From Klenkia taihuensis (GTDB lineage: Bacteria; Actinomycetota; Actinomycetes; Mycobacteriales; Geodermatophilaceae): a stretch of 64,000 nucleotides of DNA. The stretch is from the NCBI RefSeq assembly GCF_900112525.1, contig NZ_FOMD01000002.1, positions 186,001-250,000 on the forward strand, given 5' to 3'. Under the pieces are notes generated by a model. That model did not search any database. It saw nothing but the letters and a program-made list of their open reading frames with translations, and was not told the DNA's origin. The position numbers were made by a program, and so were the translations under genes. Below, one piece after another: positions 45,907 to 53,660 of the stretch; positions within the stretch are counted from its first letter, which is position 1, and the number at the start of each line of letters is the position of its first letter.

Positions 45907-47091
45907 GTGACCGCAGGACCCCTCGACGGCGTGCTCGTCGTCGACCTCACCCGGGCACTCGCCGGCCCGCACGCCGGGATGATGCTCGGCGACCTCGGTG
46001 CCCGGGTGATCAAGGTGGAGAACCCCGGCAGCGGGGACGACACCCGTGGCTGGGGTCCGCCCTTCGTCGACCCGCCCGAGGGGGCCCGGGAGTCCACGTA
46101 CTTCCTGTCGACGAACAAGAACAAGGAGTCGATCACCCTCGACCTCAAGTCCCCCGAGGACAAGGCGACGCTCACCGAGCTGCTGCGCCGCGCCGACGTG
46201 CTGCTGGAGAACTTCCGCCCCGGCACCCTGGCCCGCCTGGGGTTCGGCACCGACGTCCTCGCCGAGCTCAACCCGCGGCTGGTCACCCTGGCCATCAGCG
46301 GCTTCGGCCACGACGGCCCCGAGGGCGGCCGGGCCGGATACGACCAGATCGCCCAGGGCGAGGCCGGCCTGATGTCGCTGACCGGCTCCGGGCCGGACGA
46401 CCCGCAGCGGGTCGGCGTCCCCATCGGTGACCTGCTGGCCGGCATGTACGGCGCCTACGGGGTGCTGGCCGCGCTGCTCGAGCGTGAGCGGACCGGGAAG
46501 GGCCAGGTCGTGCGGACGTCGCTGCTGGCCGCCGTCGTCGGCGTGCACGCCTTCCAGGGGACGGCGTGGACCGTGGGCGGGAAGGTCGGCCACGCGCAGG
46601 GCAACCACCACCCCTCCATCGCCCCGTACGGCCTGTTCCGCTGCGCCGACGGCGGCTCGGTGCAGCTGTCCTGCGGGTCGGAGTCGCTGTGGCGGCGGCT
46701 GTGCGCCGAGTTCGGCCTGGACGCCGAGGCCGAGGGGTTCGCGACCAACGCCGAGCGGGTGGCCCGCCGTCCCGAGGTGATCGACCTGCTCGAGACGGCG
46801 TTCGCGGCCATCGACGCGGAGACGCTGCTGGCCCGGCTGTCCGCGGCAGGCGTGCCCGCGGGCAAGGTGCGCACGATCGACGAGGTCTACGCCTGGGACC
46901 AGACGCTGTCGCAGGGCCTGCTCGTCGACGTCGAGCACCAGACCCTGGGCACGGTCGCGCTGCCCGGGCCCCCGCTGCGGTTCTTCGCGCCGTCCGCCGA
47001 CGGCGAGACCGAGACGACCCGCCGCGAGCACACCGCTCCCCCGGTGCTCGGCGCCGACGGCGACGCGATCCGCGCCTGGCTGCGCTCGTGA
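45907..47091 (+). CDS. Class III CoA-transferase (CaiB/BaiF)
   Basis: Moves CoA between carboxylic acids. The 394-residue protein has the start MTAGPLDGVLVVDLTRALAGP, ADVLLENFRPGTLARLGF, and the catalytic Asp 146 in AGYDQIAQGEAGLMSLTG. GTG at 45907 follows GGAGGA; an ATG at 45892, right after the permease stop, is an alternative. In this operon it probably activates the imported dicarboxylate to its CoA ester. Formyl-CoA and succinyl-CoA type enzymes share this fold, so the donor is unknown. Confidence 0.9.
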   Translation: MTAGPLDGVLVVDLTRALAGPHAGMMLGDLGARVIKVENPGSGDDTRGWGPPFVDPPEGARESTYFLSTNKNKESITLDLKSPEDKATLTELLRRADVLLENFRPGTLARLGFGTDVLAELNPRLVTLAISGFGHDGPEGGRAGYDQIAQGEAGLMSLTGSGPDDPQRVGVPIGDLLAGMYGAYGVLAALLERERTGKGQVVRTSLLAAVVGVHAFQGTAWTVGGKVGHAQGNHHPSIAPYGLFRCADGGSVQLSCGSESLWRRLCAEFGLDAEAEGFATNAERVARRPEVIDLLETAFAAIDAETLLARLSAAGVPAGKVRTIDEVYAWDQTLSQGLLVDVEHQTLGTVALPGPPLRFFAPSADGETETTRREHTAPPVLGADGDAIRAWLRS

Positions 47092-48614
47092 GCACGCGGA
47101 TGGACGCCCGCACCCTGCGGGCCCTGGTCCTCGACGCCGACTCGTGGGTCTCCTGGGACAGCCCGGTCGGCACGCGGGACGTCTCGGCCGAGTACGCCGC
47201 GGAGCTCGCCGCCGCGCAGGAGAGGTCGCGCCAGGACGAGGCGATCGTGACCGGCGAGGGCCGGCTGCGCGGGCGGCGGGTCGCCGTGGTGGCCGGGGAG
47301 TTCGGCTTCCTCGCCGGCTCGATCGGGGTGGCCACCGCCGAGCGGTTGATCCAGGCCATCGAGCGGGCCACCGACGAGGGCCTGCCGCTGCTGGCCGCGC
47401 CGGTCTCCGGCGGCACCCGGATGCAGGAGGGCACCGTCGCCTTCCTGCAGATGGTCGGCATCACCCAGGCCATCGCCCGGCACAAGGACGCCGGCCTGCC
47501 CTACCTGGTCTACCTGCGGCACCCCACCTTCGGCGGCGTGCTCGCCTCGTGGGGGTCGCTGGGCCACGTCACGATCGCCGAGCCCGGCGCCTCCATCGGG
47601 TTCCTCGGCCCACGGGTCTACGAGTCCCTCTACGGGGAGAAGTTCCCCGAGGGCGTGCAGACCGCCGAGCACCTGCACGAGCGCGGGGTCATCGACGCCG
47701 TCGTGCCGCACGAGCAGGTCGCCGACGTCGCCGACCGCGCGCTGCGCGTGCTGGCGGCGCGCTCCACCTGGCACCGGGACGCGCAGGTCGCCGGGCCGGT
47801 CGAGGGCGACGGCACCGACGCCGACGACCCCGAGGACGGCCGCACGGCCTGGGACGTCGTCACCGCCTCCCGGCGCGCCGACCGGCCCGGCGTGCGGCGG
47901 CTGCTCCGGGCGGCCGCCACCGACGTCGTCGCGCTCAACGGCACCGGCGCCGGGGAGGCCGACCCCGGCCTGCTGCTGGCGCTGGCCCGCTTCGGCGGGG
48001 CGCCGTGCGTGGTGCTCGGCCAGGACCGGCGCGGGCAGTCGCTGACCGCCCCGCTCGGACCGGCTGCGCTGCGGGAGGCCCGCCGCGGCATGCGGCTGGC
48101 CGCGGAGCTGCGGCTGCCGCTGGTGACGCTCATCGACACCCCCGGCGCGGCGCTGTCCAAGGAGGCCGAGGAGGGCGGGCTGGCCGGCGAGATCGCCCGC
48201 TGCCTGGCCGACCTGGTCACGCTCAGGGCGCCGACCATCGCCGTCCTGCTCGGCCAGGGGACCGGCGGCGGCGCGCTCGCCCTGGTGCCGGCCGACCGGG
48301 TGCTCGCCGCGGCCAACGGCTGGCTGGGTCCGCTGCCGCCGGAGGGCGCCTCGGCGATCGTGCACCGGGACGTCGACCACGCCGACGTGATGGCTGCGCA
48401 GCAGGGCGTGCGGGCCACCGACCTGTGGCGGGCGGGCATCGTCGACCGCGTGGTGCCCGAGCGCCCGGACGCCGCCGACGAGCCGCAGGAGTTCTGCGAG
48501 CGGCTGGGCCGGGTGCTGGCCGAGGAGCTGGCCGGGCTGCTCGGGCGGGACGACGTGGAGCGGATGCGCAGCCGCAACGCCCGCTGGCGTCACCTGGGCC
48601 GCCGCGCCCGCTGA
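47088..48614 (+). CDS. Fused AccD/AccA-type carboxyltransferase (AccD3-like)
   Basis: A 508-residue carboxyltransferase joining beta-like and alpha-like halves. The N-half has SGGTRMQEGTVAFLQM and FGGVLASWGSLGHVTIAEPG...GFLGPRVYE, as in AccD, but no zinc ribbon. The C-half has LIDTPGAALSKEAEEGGLAGEIAR and GQGTGGGALALVPADRV, as in AccA. The form resembles mycobacterial AccD3. No biotin carboxylase or carrier lies nearby, so in this operon it may decarboxylate a malonyl-type CoA ester; this is inference. GTG start overlaps the previous stop (GTGA); an ATG follows 12 nt later. Confidence 0.88.
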   Translation: MSTRMDARTLRALVLDADSWVSWDSPVGTRDVSAEYAAELAAAQERSRQDEAIVTGEGRLRGRRVAVVAGEFGFLAGSIGVATAERLIQAIERATDEGLPLLAAPVSGGTRMQEGTVAFLQMVGITQAIARHKDAGLPYLVYLRHPTFGGVLASWGSLGHVTIAEPGASIGFLGPRVYESLYGEKFPEGVQTAEHLHERGVIDAVVPHEQVADVADRALRVLAARSTWHRDAQVAGPVEGDGTDADDPEDGRTAWDVVTASRRADRPGVRRLLRAAATDVVALNGTGAGEADPGLLLALARFGGAPCVVLGQDRRGQSLTAPLGPAALREARRGMRLAAELRLPLVTLIDTPGAALSKEAEEGGLAGEIARCLADLVTLRAPTIAVLLGQGTGGGALALVPADRVLAAANGWLGPLPPEGASAIVHRDVDHADVMAAQQGVRATDLWRAGIVDRVVPERPDAADEPQEFCERLGRVLAEELAGLLGRDDVERMRSRNARWRHLGRRAR

Positions 48615-48632
48615 CGCCCGGCCGGAGGCAGG

Positions 48633-49337
48633 ATGCGGGCCATGACCGATCGACCGGGGGTGCGGCGCATCCGCGCGGACCCCGGGGCCGACCCGCCCCC
48701 GGCCGACGTCTGGCCGATGACCGTGCCCGCGGTGGCGCAGCTGTGGGCCGAGGGCCTGGAGCTGGCCCCGGGGGCGACCGTGCTGGTGGGCGAGAACGCC
48801 TCGGGCAAGTCCACCCTGGTCGAGCTGCTGGCTCAGGCGCTCGGCCTGAACCCGGAGGGCGGGTCGGCCGGCGCCCGGCTGCAGACCGCCCGCTCCGAAC
48901 CCGACCCCCTGCCGCTGGTGGTCGAGCGCTCCCCCGGTGCGCCGCGCTGGGCCTACCTGCTGCGCGACGAGACGCTGCACGGCCTCTACACCTACCTCGG
49001 CGACGGCTACCACCAGCTCAGCCACGGCGAGGGCTTCCTCTCGATCTTCGCCGACAAGCTCCGCGGGCCGGGGGTCTACCTGCTCGACGAGCCCGATGCC
49101 GCGCTCTCCTTCGGCGGCCAGCTGCGGCTGGTCGCCGGGCTGCTGCACCTGGCCGAGCAGGGCGCGCAGCTCGTGGTCGCCACGCACTCACCGCTGGTCG
49201 CCGCGCTCCCCGGGGCCCGCATCCTCGAGGTCGGCCCGTGGGGCCTGCGCCCGGCCACGTGGGGGGAGCTGGAGCTCACCGCGTCGTGGCGGCAGTTCCT
49301 GGACCGCCCGGAGAGCTTCCTGCGCCACCTCCGCTAG
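48633..49337 (+). CDS. AAA/ABC-type ATPase, stand-alone
   Basis: A 234-residue nucleotide-binding protein of the AAA_21/RecF-like class. Walker A GENASGKST is at 53-61, the signature-like segment YHQLSHGEGFLSIF comes later, and Walker B with YLLDEPDAALS is followed by the switch His in VVATHSPLVAAL. No partner nuclease or membrane protein lies beside it. The ATG has GGAGG 4 nt upstream. It is 18 nt after the carboxyltransferase but looks unrelated to it. Proteins of this type are usually uncharacterised. Confidence 0.87.
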   Translation: MRAMTDRPGVRRIRADPGADPPPADVWPMTVPAVAQLWAEGLELAPGATVLVGENASGKSTLVELLAQALGLNPEGGSAGARLQTARSEPDPLPLVVERSPGAPRWAYLLRDETLHGLYTYLGDGYHQLSHGEGFLSIFADKLRGPGVYLLDEPDAALSFGGQLRLVAGLLHLAEQGAQLVVATHSPLVAALPGARILEVGPWGLRPATWGELELTASWRQFLDRPESFLRHLR

Positions 49338-49342
49338 GCGGG

Positions 49343-49819
49343 TCAGCGCCCCCGGCGCTGGCTCTGGTCGGGGTCCAGGCCGTCGAGGACGGCGGCCAGC
49401 GCGTCGTGCAGCACGGCCGCCTGCTCGTCGGTGAGCACGTCGAACAGCGCCTCCCGGACGGCGGCCACGTGCCCGGGCGCGACGGTGCGGACGACGTCCC
49501 ACCCGTCGTCGAGCAGCACGCAGACGTTGCCGCGGCCGTCCTCGGCGGCCCGTTCCCGGCGCACCCAGCCGCGCTCCTCCAGCCGGGCGACGGTGTGCGA
49601 GAGCCGGCTCTGCGACTGGTTGGCCATCCGGGCCAGCTCGCTCATCCGCAGCCGCCGGTCGGGGGCCTCGGACAGCATGGCCAGCACGACGTAGGCGGCG
49701 TGGGTGAGGCCGGCGTCGCGCTGGAGCTGGGCGTCCAGGGTGCGCGGCAGCAGCTCCGCGACCGACAGCCAGAGCCGCCAGGTGCGCTGCTGCTGGTCGG
49801 TGAGCCACGGCGATGCCAC
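49343..49819 (-). CDS. MarR-family transcriptional regulator
   Basis: A 158-residue winged-helix regulator with a long first helix (RTWRLWLSVAELLPRTLDAQLQRDAGL), recognition helix MSELARMANQSQSRLSHTVARLEERGWVRR and a wing containing AAEDGRGNVCVLLDDG. GTG start. It converges with the ATPase gene and diverges from the FmdB-like gene across 111 bp. Target and ligand are unknown. Confidence 0.92.
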   Translation of the reverse strand: MASPWLTDQQQRTWRLWLSVAELLPRTLDAQLQRDAGLTHAAYVVLAMLSEAPDRRLRMSELARMANQSQSRLSHTVARLEERGWVRRERAAEDGRGNVCVLLDDGWDVVRTVAPGHVAAVREALFDVLTDEQAAVLHDALAAVLDGLDPDQSQRRGR

Positions 49820-49930
49820 GACCGGACGGTAAGGGGTGTCTCGTGGACGGCGCACCGGCGGTGGCGCATGATTGGCAGTCGCCGGGTCCGAGTGCCAGCC
49901 CGGCTCGCACCGACGGAGGAGTCCAGCACC

Positions 49931-50275
49931 GTGCCCACGTACCAGTACGCCTGCACCAACCCCGAGACCAAGCACCAGTTCGAGGTGGTCCAGTCGTTCA
50001 CCGACCCGGCGGTGGAGACCTGCCCGGAGTGCGGGGCGCCCGTGCGCAAGGTCTACGGCTCGGTCGGGGTGGTCTTCAAGGGCTCGGGCTTCTACCGGAC
50101 CGACAGCCGCGACTCCGGCAAGAAGTCCTCCTCCACGTCGGCGTCGTCGTCGTCGAAGGAGTCGACCTCCTCCTCCTCGTCGAGCAGCGACAGCTCGTCG
50201 AGCTCCTCCTCGTCGTCGAGCAGCCCGTCGACCTCGAGCTCGTCGTCCTCGTCGAGCAGCACCCCGTCCAGCTGA
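49931..50275 (+). CDS. FmdB/Ruc-like zinc-ribbon protein with poly-Ser tail
   Basis: A 114-residue protein. The N-terminus MPTYQYACTNPETKHQFEVV and middle GVVFKGSGFYRTDSR match FmdB-family proteins and the M. tuberculosis redox-regulated chaperone Ruc (Rv0991c). The last 45 residues are almost all serine. Normal members bind zinc with two CxxC knuckles. Here the first is broken: Cys 8 is present but the residue three places later is Pro, leaving Cys 31 and Cys 34; His 15 could replace the missing ligand. GTG start with GGAGGAG upstream. In M. tuberculosis the gene also lies next to 5-FCL/galU. Confidence 0.88.
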   Translation: MPTYQYACTNPETKHQFEVVQSFTDPAVETCPECGAPVRKVYGSVGVVFKGSGFYRTDSRDSGKKSSSTSASSSSKESTSSSSSSSDSSSSSSSSSSSPSTSSSSSSSSSTPSS

Positions 50276-50384
50276 CGTAGCAGGCGCGGGCCGGGCGCGC
50301 CGGTCGCCGTCCACACCCGGGGGGCCGGTCCACAGATCCGCCGGCCGCACCCCGCGCACGGACCCCCCGTCCGACGATCGGCCG

Positions 50385-50996
50385 GTGCCCCTCCCCCGGC
50401 TGCGCCGCCCCCGCCACCCCGCGCACGCGCTGCGCCGGCTGGCCGCGGCCCTGCTCGCCTGCGCCGCCCTGGCCCTCGCCCTGCGCCCCACCCCGGCGGC
50501 GCCGGCCCCGGCGGCGGTGGTGACGGTGGTGGTCGCCGCGTCGGACCTCCCGGCCGGCCGCGCGCTGTCCGGTGCCGACCTGGCCACCGCCGAGTGGCCG
50601 CCCGAGCTGGTGCCCGACGGCGTGGCCCGTGCCCCGGCCGACCTCGCCGGCGCGGTGCTGGCGGCGCCGGTGCGGCGGGGTGAACCGGTCACCGACGCCC
50701 GGCTGGTCGGGCCCGGCCTGTGGGCGCAGGTCGCTCCCGGTCAGGTCGCGGCCCCCGTCCGGTTGGCCGACCTCGCGGTCGCCGCCCTGCTGCGCGCCGG
50801 TGACCGGGTGGACGTGCTCGCCACCACCGAGGACGGCGGCACCCGGGTGGTGGCGGCAGGCGCGCTGGTGCTCGCCGTCCCACCCGACGGGGCGGACGGC
50901 GGCCTGCTGGTGCTGGCCGTGACGGAGACGACGGCGGCCGAGTTGGCGACGGCAACCACCCAGGCGACCCTCAGCGCTACCCTCGGCCCGCCCTGA
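50385..50996 (+). CDS. SAF-domain protein (CpaB/RcpC-like)
   Basis: A 203-residue exported protein. A basic start (LPRLRRPRHPAHALRR) precedes a signal-like helix (LAAALLACAALALAL). The SAF domain VVTVVVAASDLPAGRALSGADLA runs to VRRGEPVTDARLVG, and a C-terminal beta domain follows with DRVDVLATTEDGGTRVVAAGALVLAV, as in pilus-assembly protein CpaB. No pilus genes are nearby in this window. GTG start, no obvious Shine-Dalgarno. It ends 34 bp before mscL. Confidence 0.82.
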   Translation: MPLPRLRRPRHPAHALRRLAAALLACAALALALRPTPAAPAPAAVVTVVVAASDLPAGRALSGADLATAEWPPELVPDGVARAPADLAGAVLAAPVRRGEPVTDARLVGPGLWAQVAPGQVAAPVRLADLAVAALLRAGDRVDVLATTEDGGTRVVAAGALVLAVPPDGADGGLLVLAVTETTAAELATATTQATLSATLGPP

Positions 50997-51030
50997 CCCT
51001 GGGTGACCGTCGAGCAACCGGAGGACAGAC

Positions 51031-51468
51031 ATGATCAAGGGCTTCAAGGACTTCCTGCTCCGCGGGAACGTCGTCGACCTGGCGGTCGCGGTGGTCATCG
51101 GCGCCGCGTTCACCGCCGTGGTCACCTCGTTCACCGAGTCGTTCCTCGAGCCGCTCATCGGCCTCATCGGGGGCGGCGGCGAGCTGGGCGGCACCTTCGA
51201 GGTCAACGGGCAGACCTTCACCTGGGCAGCGTTCGTCAACCAGGTGATCACCTTCGTGCTCACCGCCGCGGTCGTCTACTTCGTCGTGGTGCTGCCGATG
51301 AAGAAGATCGTCGAACGGCGCAAGCGCGGCGAGGAGGCCGGCCCGGTCGCCCCCACCCAGGTGGAGCTGCTGGTCGAGATCCGCGACCTGCTCCGTGCGC
51401 AGCAGGGCCAGGGTCCCGGCCACGACCCGGCCGGCCCCGGCACCACCAGCCTGCCCGGCCAGCTCTAG
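51031..51468 (+). CDS. mscL: Large-conductance mechanosensitive channel
   Basis: Pentameric channel that opens under membrane tension to release solutes during osmotic downshock. The 145-residue protein starts MIKGFKDFLLRGNVVDLAVAVVIGAAFTAVVTS, the typical first helix, and has the second helix VITFVLTAAVVYFVVVLPM followed by the charged cluster KKIVERRKRGEE. The ATG has GGAGGACAG upstream. Its stop overlaps the stop of the convergent small gene by 3-4 nt. Confidence 0.97.
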   Translation: MIKGFKDFLLRGNVVDLAVAVVIGAAFTAVVTSFTESFLEPLIGLIGGGGELGGTFEVNGQTFTWAAFVNQVITFVLTAAVVYFVVVLPMKKIVERRKRGEEAGPVAPTQVELLVEIRDLLRAQQGQGPGHDPAGPGTTSLPGQL

Positions 51469-51719
51469 TCGCTGCCCCAATGCGGCGGCCGGTCGGCGAG
51501 GTAGCGCTCGTCCTCGTCGGCCGGCTGCCGGTCGCCCCACCCGGCGTCGGCGCCCGGCAGCGTCTCCGCGGTCGGCTCAGGACCCGCCGGTGCGCCCGTG
51601 CCCGGTGACGTCGCCCGACGGCGGGGCCGCATCGACGGCGGCGCGGTCGGCTTGCGGTAGGACGTGCCGTCGCCCGGCCCGCGGGCCGGCGCGGGGTCGA
51701 GGTCGGGGTCCCTGCTCAT
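51465..51719 (-). CDS. Small hypothetical protein
   Basis: An 84-residue hydrophilic protein rich in Pro, Arg and Asp, ending DEDERYLADRPPHWGSD. Small proteins with a similar acidic tryptophan-containing tail occur in actinobacteria without known function. The GGGAGG in front of the ATG has no spacing, so the ribosome signal is odd; TACCGT 7 nt further up could be a -10 for a leaderless message. Confidence 0.6.
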   Translation of the reverse strand: MSRDPDLDPAPARGPGDGTSYRKPTAPPSMRPRRRATSPGTGAPAGPEPTAETLPGADAGWGDRQPADEDERYLADRPPHWGSD

Positions 51720-51742
51720 CCTCCCGACGGTAGCCCCGACGC

Positions 51743-52288
51743 TCACCCGACCGGCTGGCCCAACCCCTCGAGCACCTCCGCGCCGGGCAGCGCGGCCAGC
51801 ACCGAGCCGGGGACGGCGAGCTTGCTGCCGCGGGTGCCCGACCCCACCACCAGCAGCTCCCCGGCGGCGACGGCGGCGTCGACGAGCACCGGCCAGGACG
51901 GCGGCAACCCCACCGGGGTGATCCCGCCGTAGGCCATGCCGCTCTCGGCGACCGCGACGTCCTGCGGCGCGAAGGACGCCTTGCGCGCGCCCAGGTGCCG
52001 GCGCACCAGCCCGTTGACGTCGGCCCGGGTGGTCGCCAGCACCAGGCAGGCGGCCAGCGTGGTCTCCCCGCCCCGGCGGGCGGCGACCACCACGCAGTTG
52101 GCCGAGGCCGCGGCCGGCACCTGGTAGGCCTCGCCGAACGCGGCGGTGTCGGCCAGGTCGTCGTCGATCCCGGCCACCCACGCCGGGCCGGTGAGGCCCG
52201 GCAGCGCGGCGGCGACCGGGTCGGCGAGCAGGTCGGGGCGGTCGGCGGCGGGGACCCAGGCGAGCGTGCCGAGCTGCGGTGCGGTCAT
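51743..52288 (-). CDS. YbaK/EbsC aminoacyl-tRNA deacylase-like protein
   Basis: A 181-residue member of the YbaK/ProX trans-editing fold, which clears mischarged tRNAs. The family core is visible: VPAAASANCVVVAARRGGETTLAACLVLATTRADVNGLVRRHLG followed by SFAPQDVAVAESGMAYGGITPVGLP, including the conserved G-G-I-x-P-x-G segment. The catalytic Lys usual for YbaK lies within RKASFAP. The gene has an ATG start and lies just upstream of the small hypothetical gene on the same strand. Confidence 0.85.
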   Translation of the reverse strand: MTAPQLGTLAWVPAADRPDLLADPVAAALPGLTGPAWVAGIDDDLADTAAFGEAYQVPAAASANCVVVAARRGGETTLAACLVLATTRADVNGLVRRHLGARKASFAPQDVAVAESGMAYGGITPVGLPPSWPVLVDAAVAAGELLVVGSGTRGSKLAVPGSVLAALPGAEVLEGLGQPVG

Positions 52289-52338
52289 CCCCCGATCGTG
52301 CCCCAGCCGATCCGGTCCGACCCGGGCAGGATGGCGGT

Positions 52339-52701
52339 GTGATCGGTCAGCTGCACTCCTACGTCATCGACGCCCCGGACGCGCACGCCCTGGCCTGCTT
52401 CTACGGCGAGCTGCTGGGGATGCAGGTGCAGGGCGACCCCGGCGACGACTGGGTCGTCGTCACCGGGCAGGGCTACCGGCTGGCCTTCCAGCAGGCCCCG
52501 GACCTCCAGCCGCCGGACTGGCCCGACCCGGCCCGGCCCCAGCAGACCCACCTCGACGTCCGGGTCGCCGACATCGACGTCGCCGAGCCCGCCGCGCTGG
52601 CCCTCGGCGCCCGGCGGCTGCCCGGCGGCGGGGGCGACTTCCGGGTCTACGCCGACCCGGTGGGCCACCCGTTCTGCCTCGTCTGGGACGCACCGCTGTG
52701 A
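52339..52701 (+). CDS. VOC/glyoxalase-like domain protein
   Basis: A 120-residue vicinal-oxygen-chelate fold protein. It starts GQLHSYVIDAPDAHALACFYGELLGM, has a mid HLDVRVADIDVAEPAALALGARRL and ends with FRVYADPVGHPFCLVW. In actinobacteria these are usually of unknown substrate. GTG start. Its stop overlaps the start of the thioesterase gene (GTGA). Confidence 0.88.
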   Translation: MIGQLHSYVIDAPDAHALACFYGELLGMQVQGDPGDDWVVVTGQGYRLAFQQAPDLQPPDWPDPARPQQTHLDVRVADIDVAEPAALALGARRLPGGGGDFRVYADPVGHPFCLVWDAPL

Positions 52702-53105
52702 GCGCCCCCGACCTCGGCGCCCCCGCGAGCGCCTTCCTCGCCGCGAGCGGCTTCACCCCCGACGAGATGACCGGCACCCGGGTCACCGGCACCCTCGAGC
52801 TGGGCCCGGACCAGCACACCCCGTGGGGCGTGGTGCACGGCGGCGTCTACTGCACCGCGATCGAGTCCGCGGCCAGCATCGGCGCCAGCGTCGCGGTGGC
52901 CGACCGCGGCCAGTTCGCCGTCGGGGTCAACAACTCCACCGACTTCCTGCGCCCGGTGACGTCGGGCCGGCTGGACGTCCTGGCCGAGCCGGTGCAGCAG
53001 GGCCGCACCCTGCAGCTGTGGCTGGTCACGCTGACCCGCGCCGACGACGGCAAGGTCGTCGCCCGCGGCCAGGTCCGGCTGCAGAACGTGCCGCTGCCCG
53101 GCTGA
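52698..53105 (+). CDS. Hotdog-fold (PaaI-type) thioesterase
   Basis: A 135-residue acyl-CoA thioesterase-type protein. The active-site signature HTPWGVVHGGVYCTAIESAAS contains the conserved His-Gly-Gly and acidic residue. GVNNSTDFLRPVTSGRLDVLAEPV is the second family segment. The GTG start is coupled to the VOC gene. The acyl substrate is unknown. Confidence 0.9.
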   Translation: MSAPDLGAPASAFLAASGFTPDEMTGTRVTGTLELGPDQHTPWGVVHGGVYCTAIESAASIGASVAVADRGQFAVGVNNSTDFLRPVTSGRLDVLAEPVQQGRTLQLWLVTLTRADDGKVVARGQVRLQNVPLPG

Positions 53106-53164
53106 CCTCGCACTGTCGGACCCCGGTGCCACGATCACCGCACCCGACAGCACCGGAGGCAGCC

Positions 53165-53659
53165 GTGACCCTCGACCGTGAACGCGACGACCTGCTCGGC
53201 ACCCTGGCCGAGCACCGCTTCTTCCTGCGGCGCACCGCCGACGGGCTGACCGACGACCAGGCCCGGCTGCGCACCGGCGCCAGCGAGCTCACCGTCGGCG
53301 GCACCATCAAGCACTGCGTCGCCCAGGAGCGCATCTGGACCGACTTCCTGGTGCGCGGGGCCGCCGCGCACGACCTGCCCGACAGCGCGTTCGAGGCCCA
53401 GTTCGTGCTCGGCCCCGACGAGACGCTGGCCGGCGTGCTGGCCGAGCTCGACGAGGTCGCCGCCGCCACCGAGGAGCTGGTGCGCTCCTTCGACGACCTC
53501 GACACCGACGTCGCGCTGCCCACCGCGCCCTGGTTCCCGCCCGGCGCCCGCTGGTCGCGCCGCAAGGTGCTGGTGCACCTGCTGGCCGAGATCGCCCAGC
53601 ACTCGGGCCATGCCGACGTCGTCCGCGAGGGGATCGACGGGGCCAAGACGATGGGGTGA
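53165..53659 (+). CDS. DinB-family protein
   Basis: A 164-residue four-helix protein of the DinB/DUF664 type, many of which are thiol-dependent transferases using mycothiol in actinobacteria. Expected metal-binding His residues occur in IKHCVAQE and late AEIAQHSGHADVVREGIDG. GTG start. It converges with the glycosylase-PUA fusion gene with only 1 nt between stops. The exact substrate is unknown. Confidence 0.87.
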   Translation: MTLDRERDDLLGTLAEHRFFLRRTADGLTDDQARLRTGASELTVGGTIKHCVAQERIWTDFLVRGAAAHDLPDSAFEAQFVLGPDETLAGVLAELDEVAAATEELVRSFDDLDTDVALPTAPWFPPGARWSRRKVLVHLLAEIAQHSGHADVVREGIDGAKTMG

Positions 53660-53660
53660 G

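Noticed and set aside
50092-50316. Acidic 74-residue frame (poly Asp/Glu) on the minus strand
   Set aside because: It is the mirror of the serine codons in the FmdB-like gene.
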